A stretch of DNA of 64,000 nt from Corynebacterium sp. KPL1814 (GTDB lineage Bacteria; Actinomycetota; Actinomycetes; Mycobacteriales; Mycobacteriaceae). The stretch lies in NCBI RefSeq assembly GCF_000478175.1, contig NZ_KI515775.1, positions 137,797-201,796 of the forward strand, in the 5' to 3' direction. This document shows, one piece after another, positions 15,800 to 26,730 of this stretch. How positions within the stretch are numbered: position 1 is the stretch's first letter; each line of letters opens with the position of its first letter. The position numbers and the translations under genes are program-made. Below the pieces are notes generated by a model. It saw only the letters and a list, made by a program, of their open reading frames with translations. It searched no databases and was not told where the DNA came from.

Positions 15800-18700
15800 A
15801 TGGCGACGCCAATGCTGGCAGGTCTGCTTAAGGTCGCGGCCACGGACCCGAAGCTCAAGGGGCTTGTGGCCAATGTGGGCCAGGACCTGCACATTACGGG
15901 TATCGATCAGGCGCGCCCTTGGGCTCTTGGCACCCTGGCCCACCACGCGCCGGTGCTGGCGGTCACGGCCACCAGCCGCGAGGCTGAGGATCTCACCGCG
16001 GAGCTTACCGCCATGATGGGCGACAAGGTCGCAATGTTTCCTTCTTGGGAGACGCTGCCGCACGAGCGGCTGAGCCCGGGCGTGGATATCATCGGCAAGC
16101 GCGCGCAGGTGCTGCACAACATTGATGACCTGCGCATTATCGTTACGGCCGCGCGCGGGCTCTCCCAGCCCATCCTGCAAGAAATCGAGGGCCGCGCCCC
16201 GGTGCACCTGGAAGAAGAGCACGAGTACAACTTCGACGATGTGGTGCGCAGCCTGGAATTTAGGGCCTATAAGCACGTGGACATGGTGGCCAAGCGCGGT
16301 GAGTTTGCCACCCGCGGTGGCATTATCGATGTCTTTCCCACCACATTGGATTACCCGGTGCGCGTGGAATTTTGGGGCGATGAGGTCACCGATATTCGTC
16401 AGTTCTCTGTTGCTGACCAGCGCACCATCCCAGAAATCGAGGTCGGCCGCGTCGATATCTTCACCGCCCGCGAACTGCCGATTACGGATGCGGTAGCGCA
16501 GCGTGCGGCCACATTGGCGGCGACGCATACCGGAAACCCGGCGCTGGTGGAGCTTTTGACCAAGGTCAGCGAACACATTCCGGCTGAGGGCATGGAGGCG
16601 GTTTTGCCCGTGCTTTCCGATGCCCCACTGATCACCCTTTCCGAGTTTCTCCCTGCCGACACGCACGTGGTAATGGTGGCGCCGGAAAAGATCAGGCGTC
16701 GCGTGGAGGACCTGGAAAAGACCGACGCGGAATTCCTTGCCGCAGGCTGGGAGGCCGCCGCCATGGGTGCGGATGGCCCCTTGTCCACGGAAGGGCTTGA
16801 TACCGAAGGATCGAGCTACCGCTCCTTTGAGTCTTTGGAGGTCTCCATTCGCGAGGCCGGCCAGCCGCTGTGGACATTTTCCCCACCGGGCATGTTGGCC
16901 GGACCAGAGGAGGAAACCCTGCCGCTCGAGTTTGAGCCTGGGCCCACCCCGCGCGGCGATATCAAGGAAATCGACGCCATGATGGCCCAGCTGCTGGCGC
17001 ATACCAATGCTGGCGGGCGCGCGGCGTTTATCGCGCCTGCCCAGGGCGCCATTAAGCGCATGGTGGAGCGCTTTGCCGAGCAGGGCATTCGCACCAAGGT
17101 GGCCACCCCTGGTTGGGAACCCAGCGCGGGCGAGGTCACCTTGTATCAGGCGCTCAGCCATGCCGGCTTGGTCTTTCCCAAGGTGCGCAAGCTCAAAGAC
17201 GCTGAGGCACTCCCGCTCGTCGTGGTCACGGAAACGGACCTGACCGGTAACCGCGTTGGCGATATTGCAGACGCTAAGCGGCGGCCGGCCAAGCGCCGCA
17301 ATAAGGTGGACCCGCTGGCGCTCAAGCAGGGCGATTTTGTGGTGCATGAAACGCACGGCATCGGCAAGTTTTTGAAGATGGCCGAGCGCACCATCCAATC
17401 AGGCGATGAGACCAGCCGGCGCGAATACATCGTGCTGGAGTATGCGCCCTCCAAGCGCGGGCAGCCGGCGGACCAGCTGTGGGTGCCGATGGATTCGCTG
17501 GACCTGCTTAGCAAGTACACCGGCGGCGAATCGCCCCACCTATCCAAGATGGGCGGCTCGGACTGGAAGAACACCAAGAAGAAGGCGCGTGCCGCCGTAC
17601 GCGAGATTGCCGGCGAATTGGTGGATCTCTACGCCAAGCGCCAGGCCGCACCGGGCCACCAGTTCGCGCCCGATAACCCCTGGCAGGCGGAGATGGAGGA
17701 TAATTTCCCCTTCGTCGAAACCGAGGACCAGATGCTGGCCATCGACGCGGTGAAAGAGGACATGGAATCCACGGTGCCGATGGACCGCGTGGTCGTCGGC
17801 GATGTGGGCTATGGCAAGACCGAGGTCGCCATTCGCGCCGCCTTCAAGGCGGTCCAAGATGGTACCCAGGTCGCCGTGCTGGTGCCCACCACGCTGCTGG
17901 CGCAGCAGCACTTCGATACCTTTAGCGAGCGCATGGCCGGTTTCCCTGTCAAGATGGCGGTCCTATCGCGCTTTACCTCAAAGAAGGAAGCCACGGAGAT
18001 CTTTAAAGGGCTTGCCGATGGCTCGATTGACATCGTCGTCGGCACGCACCGCCTGCTGCAAACCGGCGTGCATTGGAAGAACTTGGGCCTTATCGTCGTG
18101 GATGAGGAGCAGCGCTTTGGCGTGGAGCACAAGGAACACATCAAGGCGCTCAAAGCCAGCGTCGACGTGCTCACCATGTCCGCGACGCCGATTCCCCGCA
18201 CACTGGAGATGTCCATGGCCGGTATCCGCGAAATGTCAACCATCCTCACCCCGCCAGAAGATCGCCACCCGGTGTTGACCTATGTCGGTGCCTACGAGGA
18301 CAAGCAGGTCGCAGCGGCCATTCGGCGCGAGCTTTTGCGCGATGGCCAGACCTTCTTTATCCACAATAAGGTTTCCGATATTGAAAAGAAGGCGCGCGAG
18401 CTGCGCGACTTGGTGCCAGAAGCACGCATCGTCGTTGCCCACGGCCAGATGAACGAGGACGTGCTGGAAAAGACCGTCCAGGGATTCTGGGACCGCGAGT
18501 ATGACGTTCTGGTCTGTACCACGATCGTGGAAACCGGCCTGGATATCGCCAATGCCAATACGCTCATCGTGGAAAATGCCCACCACATGGGCTTGTCGCA
18601 GCTGCACCAGCTGCGCGGGCGCGTAGGCCGTTCCCGCGAGCGCGGCTACGCCTACTTCCTGTATCCCAAGGGCGCCACGCTGACCGAGACCTCCTATGAC

Positions 18701-19441
18701 CGCCTAGCCACCATCGCCCAGAACAACGATCTGGGTGCAGGCATGGCCGTGGCCATGAAGGACCTGGAGATGCGCGGTGCCGGCAACGTGCTGGGCGCGC
18801 AGCAATCTGGCCACATCGCTGGCGTGGGTTTTGACCTCTACGTGCGCTTGGTGGGCGAGGCCGTCGAGGCCTTCAAGTCCCTGGCCCGCGGCGAGGCACC
18901 TGCGGTAACAGACGAGGGCCCGAAGGAAATCCGCATCGATCTCCCCGTGGATGCCCACATCCCAGAGTCCTATATCGACTCCGAGCGCTTGCGCCTCGAG
19001 GTCTACCGCAAGCTCGCGGCCTCGCAGGACAACAAGGATCTCACGGCGGCGCGGGAGGAAATGGAAGACCGCTTCGGTACCTTGCCCAAGGAGGTCGAGC
19101 GCTTGCTCGCCGTGGCGCGCCTGCGCCACCAAGCCCGCCGCGCCGGGGTGGCAGACATTACCGTGCAGGGCACCCGCGTGAAATTCCACCCGGTGGAGCT
19201 GCCGGATTCCAAGCAGGTGCGCCTGAAGCGCCTCTACCCGGGTTCGAGCTTCCGCGCTGCGGCCAAGGCCATCAACGTGCCCTTCCCCAAGGCCGGGCGC
19301 AATGTCACTTCGCCCAAGCTGCGCGATGAGGAGCTTATCCAGTGGGCAGCGGACTTCTTAAGCGCGCTTTTCGATGTCCAACCCATCAACGTCTCCGGCG
19401 AGGAAGCCGGCGCCGGGTCGGTCATCAGCGTAGGCGAGTAG
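15800..19441 (+). CDS. mfd: Transcription-repair coupling factor Mfd
   Basis: Mfd removes RNA polymerase stalled at DNA damage and recruits UvrA. The 1213-residue protein has the full order: N-terminal UvrB-like region (contact with UvrA), the RNA-polymerase-interaction (CarD-like) domain around residues 505-580 (KQGDFVVHETHGIGKF), and the RecG-like translocase. The translocase has Walker A GDVGYGKTE (about 669) and Walker B DEEQRFG. The TRC domain and the regulatory C-terminus that masks the UvrA site follow. Length is normal. It directly follows the TetR gene and converges on nadC. Confidence 0.97.
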   Translation: MATPMLAGLLKVAATDPKLKGLVANVGQDLHITGIDQARPWALGTLAHHAPVLAVTATSREAEDLTAELTAMMGDKVAMFPSWETLPHERLSPGVDIIGKRAQVLHNIDDLRIIVTAARGLSQPILQEIEGRAPVHLEEEHEYNFDDVVRSLEFRAYKHVDMVAKRGEFATRGGIIDVFPTTLDYPVRVEFWGDEVTDIRQFSVADQRTIPEIEVGRVDIFTARELPITDAVAQRAATLAATHTGNPALVELLTKVSEHIPAEGMEAVLPVLSDAPLITLSEFLPADTHVVMVAPEKIRRRVEDLEKTDAEFLAAGWEAAAMGADGPLSTEGLDTEGSSYRSFESLEVSIREAGQPLWTFSPPGMLAGPEEETLPLEFEPGPTPRGDIKEIDAMMAQLLAHTNAGGRAAFIAPAQGAIKRMVERFAEQGIRTKVATPGWEPSAGEVTLYQALSHAGLVFPKVRKLKDAEALPLVVVTETDLTGNRVGDIADAKRRPAKRRNKVDPLALKQGDFVVHETHGIGKFLKMAERTIQSGDETSRREYIVLEYAPSKRGQPADQLWVPMDSLDLLSKYTGGESPHLSKMGGSDWKNTKKKARAAVREIAGELVDLYAKRQAAPGHQFAPDNPWQAEMEDNFPFVETEDQMLAIDAVKEDMESTVPMDRVVVGDVGYGKTEVAIRAAFKAVQDGTQVAVLVPTTLLAQQHFDTFSERMAGFPVKMAVLSRFTSKKEATEIFKGLADGSIDIVVGTHRLLQTGVHWKNLGLIVVDEEQRFGVEHKEHIKALKASVDVLTMSATPIPRTLEMSMAGIREMSTILTPPEDRHPVLTYVGAYEDKQVAAAIRRELLRDGQTFFIHNKVSDIEKKARELRDLVPEARIVVAHGQMNEDVLEKTVQGFWDREYDVLVCTTIVETGLDIANANTLIVENAHHMGLSQLHQLRGRVGRSRERGYAYFLYPKGATLTETSYDRLATIAQNNDLGAGMAVAMKDLEMRGAGNVLGAQQSGHIAGVGFDLYVRLVGEAVEAFKSLARGEAPAVTDEGPKEIRIDLPVDAHIPESYIDSERLRLEVYRKLAASQDNKDLTAAREEMEDRFGTLPKEVERLLAVARLRHQARRAGVADITVQGTRVKFHPVELPDSKQVRLKRLYPGSSFRAAAKAINVPFPKAGRNVTSPKLRDEELIQWAADFLSALFDVQPINVSGEEAGAGSVISVGE

Positions 19442-19482
19442 CCGATGGGCGAGAAGCCGAAGGGCGCGTAGCCCCTCGGCGC

Positions 19483-20418
19483 TTAGGAGAAGTCCAAGCC
19501 GATATCCAGCACGCGCACCGAGTGGGTGAGGGCGCCGACGGCGATATAGTCCACGCCTGAGATGCCGTACTCGCCGGCGTTTTCAAGCTGCAACCCGCCG
19601 GAGGCTTCTAGCGCCGTGGTTGGGCTGAGCGCTTGGCGGCGGTGGACGGCGGTGTGGACATCGGCAAGCGCGAAGTTATCCAGCAGCACCATATCCGGGT
19701 GCAGCGGGAGGACCTCCTCGAGCTGGTCCAAGGTATCGACCTCGACCTCGCAGGGGATATCCGGGGCATGCTTGCGCACGCGGCGCAGGGCCGTGGACAC
19801 GCTGCCGCCCACGGCGAGCACGTGATTGTCCTTAATCATGGCGGCATCGCCCAAGCCCATGCGGTGGTTTGCCCCGCCGCCGGCGCGCACGGCGTATTTC
19901 TGCAGCGCGCGCAGGCCAGGCAGGGTCTTGCGGGTATCGCGTACCTTTGCCTGCTTAATGCTATCCGGAGTCCCCGTTTCCTCCGCCGTTGCCGCGATGG
20001 CATCGACCCAACGCCGGGTCTGCGTCGCGATGGCGCTTGCGTGCGAGACCATATTGAGCATGGTGCGCTCAGCGGCGAGCACCAAGAGGGTAGGGGCCTG
20101 CACCGTGGCGATGACCTGGCCTGGGGCAACGCGGTCGCCGTCGGTGGAGCGGAGTGTGATGGTGGGGGTCGGGGCATCGGCAAGCGCGGCGCCTGTATCC
20201 ACGCCCCACTGGCTTAAACGCTGGGCGGTCGCGTCAAAGACCTGCTCGATAAGGCCCAAGCCTGCGATGGTGCCGGCCTCGCGCGCGGTGAACTCCGCCG
20301 TGCAGCGGGCCTTACCCGGCCCCGTGGCCAGGGAGGTGTAATCCGGCCCGTAAGCGAAATCCTCATCCAAGGCCGTGGCAATGAGCGCAGAGCAATCCGG
20401 CAGGCGCAGGTTGTCCAT
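19483..20418 (-). CDS. nadC: Nicotinate-nucleotide pyrophosphorylase (carboxylating)
   Basis: Converts quinolinate and PRPP to nicotinate mononucleotide in de novo NAD synthesis. The 311-residue type II phosphoribosyltransferase contains the conserved RDTRKTLPGLRALQKYAV segment, the GGGANHRMGLGDAAMIKDNH active-site block and the C-terminal EASGG and VDYIAVGALTHS motifs. Its ATG (20416-20418) directly abuts the nadA stop codon (20419-20421), so translation is coupled. No nadB or nadS gene is found in the window. Confidence 0.95.
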   Translation of the reverse strand: MDNLRLPDCSALIATALDEDFAYGPDYTSLATGPGKARCTAEFTAREAGTIAGLGLIEQVFDATAQRLSQWGVDTGAALADAPTPTITLRSTDGDRVAPGQVIATVQAPTLLVLAAERTMLNMVSHASAIATQTRRWVDAIAATAEETGTPDSIKQAKVRDTRKTLPGLRALQKYAVRAGGGANHRMGLGDAAMIKDNHVLAVGGSVSTALRRVRKHAPDIPCEVEVDTLDQLEEVLPLHPDMVLLDNFALADVHTAVHRRQALSPTTALEASGGLQLENAGEYGISGVDYIAVGALTHSVRVLDIGLDFS

Positions 20419-21441
20419 TTATTCGCCCCCGCCGGGGTTGCCAATGGAAATCATGGCCTCGAGGGACTTGCGCGCCGCGTTCGCGATGTCTTCTGGCACC
20501 GTAACCTCATCGGTCTCTTCTATCAGGCAGCGCTCCAGGGCCTCTGGGGTGATCATCTTCATGTACTTGCACTCGGCGTGGTCATTGACGGCCTGGAAAT
20601 CGATGTCCGGCGCGGCCTGGCGTAGCTGGTGCAGCATGCCGGTCTCAGTAGCAACGAGCACCTTGTTCTGCGGCTGCTTCTGGGACTGGGTGATCATCTG
20701 CCCGGTAGAGAGCATGTGTACGCGCTCTTGTGGCACCAAGCCCTCGTTGGCTAGGTACAACGCGGAATTGGAGCAGCCGCACTCCGGGTGGATATACAGG
20801 TCCGCGTCCGGGTTGTCTTGGGTCTGCTGGGTCAGCTGCTGGGCACTGATGCCCGCGTGTACGTGGCACTCACCGGCCCAGATGCGGATATTTTCCCGGC
20901 CGGTCTCGCGCTTGACGTAGGCGCCCAAGAACTGGTCTGGGCAAAAGAGGATCTCTTTATCCGCCGGCAGCGAGTTGACCACGTCGACGGCATTGGAGGA
21001 GGTACAGCAGACATCGGTCAGCGCCTTGACCTCGGCGGTGGTATTGACGTAGCTGACCACCAGGGCATCGGGGTGCTCTGACTTCCACTGGCGCAGCTCA
21101 TCGGCGGTGATGGAATCCGCCAGGGAACACCCAGCGCGCTCATCGGGGATGAGGACCTTCTTATTCGGCGAAAGAATCTTGGCGGATTCCGCCATGAAGT
21201 GCACGCCGCAAAAGACGATGATATCTGCATCGGTTTCCGCCGCCTTGCGGGACAGCGCCAAGGAATCGCCGGTGTGGTGGGCAACGTCTTGGATCTCCGG
21301 GATCTGGTAATTATGCGCCAGGATCACCGCATTGCGCTGCTCCGCCAACTCTTTAATCCGCTCCGCCCAGGCCTTGCCTGCCGCGGGGTCCGAACCAGCG
21401 GGAGTGGCAGAGGGCATGACGCTAACATTGCTTTGAGTCAC
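20419..21441 (-). CDS. nadA: Quinolinate synthase NadA
   Basis: Condenses iminoaspartate with dihydroxyacetone phosphate to quinolinate, using an oxygen-sensitive [4Fe-4S] cluster. The product contains the family landmarks [34 protein letters not shown], the cysteine in [17 protein letters not shown], and cysteines in HPECGCSN and HAECKYM. These supply the three cluster ligands. I choose GTG 21441, which has GGAG 6 nt upstream, over GTG 21465, which has none. It is first in the nadA-nadC operon. Upstream lies a pair of direct AACTGT repeats 10 bp apart that could bind a regulator. Confidence 0.95.
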   Translation of the reverse strand: MTQSNVSVMPSATPAGSDPAAGKAWAERIKELAEQRNAVILAHNYQIPEIQDVAHHTGDSLALSRKAAETDADIIVFCGVHFMAESAKILSPNKKVLIPDERAGCSLADSITADELRQWKSEHPDALVVSYVNTTAEVKALTDVCCTSSNAVDVVNSLPADKEILFCPDQFLGAYVKRETGRENIRIWAGECHVHAGISAQQLTQQTQDNPDADLYIHPECGCSNSALYLANEGLVPQERVHMLSTGQMITQSQKQPQNKVLVATETGMLHQLRQAAPDIDFQAVNDHAECKYMKMITPEALERCLIEETDEVTVPEDIANAARKSLEAMISIGNPGGGE

Positions 21442-21485
21442 AAGTGCTCCAAAAGTGATAGTCACAGGAATTAGTGGGGTGTTAT

Positions 21486-21501
21486 AACTGTACTAAACTG
21501 T
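21486..21501. promoter_or_regulatory. Possible regulator site upstream of nadA
   Basis: Two direct AACTGT hexamers (21486-21491 and 21496-21501) are one helical turn apart, about 45-60 bp before the nadA start. NAD operons in corynebacteria are known to be repressed by the Nudix-related regulator NdnR; whether this is its site cannot be told from sequence alone. Confidence 0.25.
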
Positions 21502-21569
21502 CTGTGTTCAAGACCACTTGCGATGGCGGGGTGAGGGCACCGATCTGGCCCGGCTGATAGGGCAGGTGA

Positions 21570-23045
21570 TTAGAGCTCCAGCGATCCTTGGGCGAGGCCG
21601 ACCGCGGCGATGGTGGCGGCCACCAGCACCATGATGACGATTGACCACTCAAATCCATTAAAAAGCTTCTCGCGGCGCGATAGGCGGGTGAGCACGTACG
21701 GGATAATTCCCGGCACGACGGCGAGGGCACCGAAGAGAATATAAACCGGGTCGGCGGCATAAATGAGCCACAGCGAGTACACAAAGGCCACCAGCGCGAT
21801 GCCAAAGTGGCGCCGGTTTTCGCGTCTGGGAATATCCGGCCCCGACAGATCGAAGCGCGTCCCGGCGTGCGGGTGGGGCACGCCCTTGCCGCGTATCGCT
21901 AGCAGCAACAGATACAGCGAGGAGAAGATATAGGGCAGGAGGTACATGATGGTGGCGAGCTGCACCATCGCGGCATAAGACGCCTCATTGACGTAGAAGA
22001 CGACGATGAAGATCTGGATGGCAGAGGTGGAAATCAACTGGGCTACCCACGGGGCGCCGGCCACATTGATGGTGCCGATGCGGCGGGGGATAAGGCCATC
22101 GATGGCCATCATGACGATGGGCTCAGCGCACAACATTTGCCAGGAAACGTAGGCACCGAGGACCGAGAGGCACAGGCCGATGGAAATCAGCGCGCCGCCC
22201 CAGGGACCGACTACCTCTGTGAGCACCGAGGCCATGGAATTATCCGGCAGTGCGGCCAGCTCCTCCTTCGTCATCACACCAAAGCTCAACGTGGAAACGG
22301 AGACCAAGAGCGCCAGCACGGAGAAGAAGCCAATGACGGTGGCGCGGCCAACATCGGTGCGCTTAGCGGCCTGCTTGGAATAGACGGAGGCGCCCTCTAC
22401 ACCGATAAAGACCCAGACCGTAAAGAGCATGATGCCCTGGACCTGCTCAAAGACGCTGGCATTGGAATTTCGGCCCCAGAAGTCCAAGGTGAATTTATCC
22501 CAGCTGAAGCCGATGAACGCGACTAAGACGATGAAGGCCAAGATGGGGACGATCTTGGCAATCGTGGTCACCAGGTTCATGAATGCGGCTTGCTGCACCC
22601 CGCGGGCCAAAACGGCGAAGATGCCCCATGACAGCAGGGAGACGGCGATGGCAGACGGCCACTGGTGGTCGGCATCGAAAAGCGGCAGGTAATGCCCAAT
22701 CGTATTGAAAAACAGCGTGGCATAACCCACCTGCGCCATCACCGAGCCCAACCAGTAGCCCCAGCCGGAGGTAAAGCCGATGAAATCACCCAAGCCAGCG
22801 CGCACGTAGGAATAGACGCCGGAATCCAGGTGGGGCTTGCGGTACGCCAAAATCTGGAAGACAAAGGCAACGGACAGCATGCCGATTCCCGCCACCAACC
22901 AACCGATGAGCATGGCACCGGGGCCTGCCACGGAGGAAATATTTTGGGGTAGCGAAAATATGCCCGCGCCGACGGTGGATCCGATGATCAGCGCGACAAG
23001 CGTCCACAATGACACCGAGTGGGACTTATTTTGGCTGGAGGTCAT
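21570..23045 (-). CDS. APC-family basic amino acid/polyamine antiporter
   Basis: A 491-residue, 12-helix APC carrier. The N-terminal helix 1 has the substrate-binding glycine motif IGSTVGAGIFSLP (residues about 21-33), as in arginine/ornithine and lysine antiporters of the ArcD/LysI type. The C-terminal helices are normal. Start chosen at ATG 23045 (MTSSQNKS); an upstream in-frame start would add 17 residues overlapping the promoter of the divergent mazG gene. Substrate likely a basic amino acid, by family only. No arginine-deiminase genes are adjacent. Confidence 0.85.
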   Translation of the reverse strand: MTSSQNKSHSVSLWTLVALIIGSTVGAGIFSLPQNISSVAGPGAMLIGWLVAGIGMLSVAFVFQILAYRKPHLDSGVYSYVRAGLGDFIGFTSGWGYWLGSVMAQVGYATLFFNTIGHYLPLFDADHQWPSAIAVSLLSWGIFAVLARGVQQAAFMNLVTTIAKIVPILAFIVLVAFIGFSWDKFTLDFWGRNSNASVFEQVQGIMLFTVWVFIGVEGASVYSKQAAKRTDVGRATVIGFFSVLALLVSVSTLSFGVMTKEELAALPDNSMASVLTEVVGPWGGALISIGLCLSVLGAYVSWQMLCAEPIVMMAIDGLIPRRIGTINVAGAPWVAQLISTSAIQIFIVVFYVNEASYAAMVQLATIMYLLPYIFSSLYLLLLAIRGKGVPHPHAGTRFDLSGPDIPRRENRRHFGIALVAFVYSLWLIYAADPVYILFGALAVVPGIIPYVLTRLSRREKLFNGFEWSIVIMVLVAATIAAVGLAQGSLEL

Positions 23046-23114
23046 TGGCCTAAAGTACCGCGCCCGCCCCGTTAAAGGGAACTTGAGAAAACACACGGGA
23101 TAGACTTTGTAGCT

Positions 23115-23705
23115 ATGACAGTCCTGTTGCTCGATGAACGCTGGCCCACCATGATCCCCATGCGCGCCTATGGCAGGTTATATGGACCCGTTCAGTTCAC
23201 CGGGGAAGTGCCGGTATCAGTGCGGTGGAATTTTTCGGATCTCCTAAGCGGCGACGATCCCACCGGTACCTTGGTCACCACCGATGAACACGATCCAGAA
23301 ACCCAGGCGCGCATTGCCACCGGGGAGCAGGTCATTAGGGCCGAGTCGCTCGAGGATCCCGTGATGCAGGCGCGCAGAGCTATGGCGACGGCCCGCCGCA
23401 TCGGTGAATGGGAACGCGAGCAGACCCATGAATCCCTCCTGCCGTACTTAGAAGAGGAGGCAGGGGAATTTGCGGCGGCCGTGCGCCAGCGCGCGCCCGA
23501 GGCGGATTTGCTCAAAGAGCTAGGGGATATCTTCCTGCAGGTGCTTTTTCACGCCGAGATTTCCACCTTCTCGCTAGACGATGTCGCCGCCAGCTTCGTG
23601 CGCAAGATGCGCTCCCGCGCGCCGTACCTCTTTGACGGCACGGCGGAATTAGTAGGTGTAGAAGAACAAAACCGCCTCTGGGCGGAGGGGAAATCGCGAG
23701 AGTAA
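23115..23705 (+). CDS. MazG-type nucleotide pyrophosphohydrolase
   Basis: The C-terminal half has the MazG signature: LEEEAGEFAAAV (residues about 111-122) followed by LLKELGDIFLQVLFHAEI, giving the ExxE...ExxD metal site. MazG proteins hydrolyse NTPs/dNTPs, often damaged or alarmone-related, to the monophosphates. The N-terminal roughly 80 residues are lineage-specific. At 196 residues it has one MazG domain, as in the mycobacterial form, rather than the tandem E. coli form. It is divergent from the permease and upstream of a transglycosylase. Confidence 0.85.
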   Translation: MTVLLLDERWPTMIPMRAYGRLYGPVQFTGEVPVSVRWNFSDLLSGDDPTGTLVTTDEHDPETQARIATGEQVIRAESLEDPVMQARRAMATARRIGEWEREQTHESLLPYLEEEAGEFAAAVRQRAPEADLLKELGDIFLQVLFHAEISTFSLDDVAASFVRKMRSRAPYLFDGTAELVGVEEQNRLWAEGKSRE

Positions 23706-23795
23706 AAGCGGGACGAAAGGCTCAGCGACTTTTACGCGCGGCGGGCGCGTGTAGTTATCCGGCGGGGTGAAATTCACTTAGTAGGATGGCTACTC

Positions 23796-24557
23796 ATGAA
23801 CAGGCTGCTGCGAACAATCGGGGGCTGCGGGCTAGCCGTAGTGATCATCATTGCGCTGGTGATGGGGCTAATTGTGACTAATTCGTCCGATGATTCTTCG
23901 GTCCCGGATGCCACCCCGCCCGTAGGCGGAAAAGAGGTGGCGAATATCGATGTCAACGCGCCGGGGCGCACGGCCGATAAGCTAACGCACTGGGCATCGG
24001 ATCTAGCGGAGGCCACCGATATCCCACCGCAGGCGCTGCGCGCCTATGGCAATGCGGAGCTTATTGCCCGGCAGCAGTACCCGGGGTGCAATTTGCGGTG
24101 GAATACCCTGGCGGGCTTGGGCTTTGTAGAAACTCGACACGGTACCTATAACGGCAGTTGGTTTAAGTCCTCCAAGTTGGATGACAACGGCTACCCGCAG
24201 CCGCCGATCGTCGGCATCACCCTGGATGGTGCGAATAACACCGCGCACACCCCGGATACCGATAACGGCGAAATCGACGGCGATACGGAATTTGACCGCG
24301 CGGTAGGTCCATTGCAGTTCATCCCTACCTCGTGGGAGTCCGCCGGCGGCGATGCCAATGGCGATGGCAAGGCTGATCCGAACCAGATTGACGATGCCGC
24401 CCTGGGAGCGGCGAACCTCTTGTGCTTTGGTGATAGGGATCTCAGTGACCCGGATCAGTGGGAAGAGGCCATCTTAAATTACAACCAGTCCAGGGAATAT
24501 CTGGACAAGGTAGCCCACGCGGCCAATGCCTACTCGGTACCGCAATCGGCTCGCTAG
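23796..24557 (+). CDS. Membrane-anchored lytic transglycosylase
   Basis: The 253-residue protein has an N-terminal signal-anchor (residues about 8-29), a short linker, and a lysozyme-like transglycosylase domain. In the domain, the likely catalytic glutamate is Glu112 in LGFVETRHGTY, followed by VGPLQFIPTSWE and a Gly/Asp-rich DANGDGKADPNQIDD stretch. It cuts peptidoglycan glycan strands outside the membrane. Gene order (just upstream of eno, 92 bp) matches other corynebacteria. ATG 23796 follows a weak ribosome binding site. Confidence 0.85.
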   Translation: MNRLLRTIGGCGLAVVIIIALVMGLIVTNSSDDSSVPDATPPVGGKEVANIDVNAPGRTADKLTHWASDLAEATDIPPQALRAYGNAELIARQQYPGCNLRWNTLAGLGFVETRHGTYNGSWFKSSKLDDNGYPQPPIVGITLDGANNTAHTPDTDNGEIDGDTEFDRAVGPLQFIPTSWESAGGDANGDGKADPNQIDDAALGAANLLCFGDRDLSDPDQWEEAILNYNQSREYLDKVAHAANAYSVPQSAR

Positions 24558-24634
24558 CCTCACGCGTGGCGGTTTTCTGGAACAATTGGGCCTGTAACTG
24601 AACTAAGTGGCTCAGCGACGAACATCATCTATAA

Positions 24635-25927
<1,293 letters not shown>

Positions 25928-25972
25928 GGCCTAGCGGTCTAGTCTAGAAGCTAGACGCCGCTAGGAAATTCG

Positions 25973-26016
25973 GTCCCCGTTGCACCCCACAAAGGTGCGG
26001 CGGGGACTTCCTCTTT
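25973..26016 (+). terminator. Terminator after eno
   Basis: Stem GTCCCCGTTGCACC (25973-25986) with GGTGCGGCGGGGAC (25994-26007), one mismatch, followed by TTCCTCTTTG. A second hairpin (CCTAGCGG/CCGCTAGG) precedes it at about 25930-25965. Confidence 0.7.
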
Positions 26017-26161
26017 GTGTCCCTAGTTCTGCGCAGGGAGTCCGCGGAGGGCCCATTGCACAGCACAGTTCTCGGGCGATGAGATCGCCCGAGAAAGTTG
26101 GTGAATTTCCGCGCGTGCCACGCCCTTGTTACTGGTGTGGCGGCGCTAGGATAGTAACCCT

Positions 26162-26722
26162 ATGGCACGTGAGAAGAAGACGGAGCGCCGCCGGAGCCGC
26201 ACCAGGGTTCCGGTGGCCTCGCGTGCTGCGGATATCCGCAAATCCCAGCGGGCGCAGGAAAAGAAGAACCGCAAGCCCGATCGCATGAGCATCGTTGGTA
26301 TGACCGTCATCGTTGTTTTTGTGCTGGTGGTGCTCGTCATCATCGCGGTTCCGCTGCGCAATTACTACCACGGCCGCTCCGAAATCGCCCGGCTTAATGA
26401 ATCGATTGCAGCGAAGCAGGATGAGAAAGACGCCCTGCTAAAAGAGATCGATAAATATAAATCCGACGACTATATCAAGCAGGAAGCCCGGCGGCGCTTC
26501 GGCGTGGTGGAGCAGGGCGAGACCGCGTACCGCATCCTCGATCCTAATATTCAGCCCGATAACCAGGTCACTACCGATGGTCAGGCGCAGGAAGATTCGC
26601 GCCCATGGTTTGAGGTGCTGTGGGATTCGGTGGCGCAGCCGCCAGAAGAAGAGGCCCCAGCGAGCGAGTCGCAGCACCTGCCGATTGAGCCAGCGCCTGA
26701 GGAAAGCGGCGATGTGCGATAA
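26162..26722 (+). CDS. Septum formation initiator (DivIC/FtsB-like)
   Basis: The 186-residue bitopic protein has a long basic cytoplasmic head (1-42), one membrane helix (43-65), then a coiled coil (about 70-100, SEIARLNESIAAKQDEKDA) and a Pro/Glu-rich C-terminal tail. It belongs to the FtsB/DivIC family that links FtsQ/FtsL to the septal peptidoglycan synthases; in corynebacteria and mycobacteria this gene always follows eno. It is followed 8 bp later by the DUF501 gene. Confidence 0.88.
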   Translation: MAREKKTERRRSRTRVPVASRAADIRKSQRAQEKKNRKPDRMSIVGMTVIVVFVLVVLVIIAVPLRNYYHGRSEIARLNESIAAKQDEKDALLKEIDKYKSDDYIKQEARRRFGVVEQGETAYRILDPNIQPDNQVTTDGQAQEDSRPWFEVLWDSVAQPPEEEAPASESQHLPIEPAPEESGDVR

Positions 26723-26730
26723 TTGTTCGC

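Noticed and set aside
15782-17398. 538-codon minus-strand frame opposite mfd
   Set aside because: Shadow of the mfd reading frame; high-GC codon bias leaves the complementary strand open.
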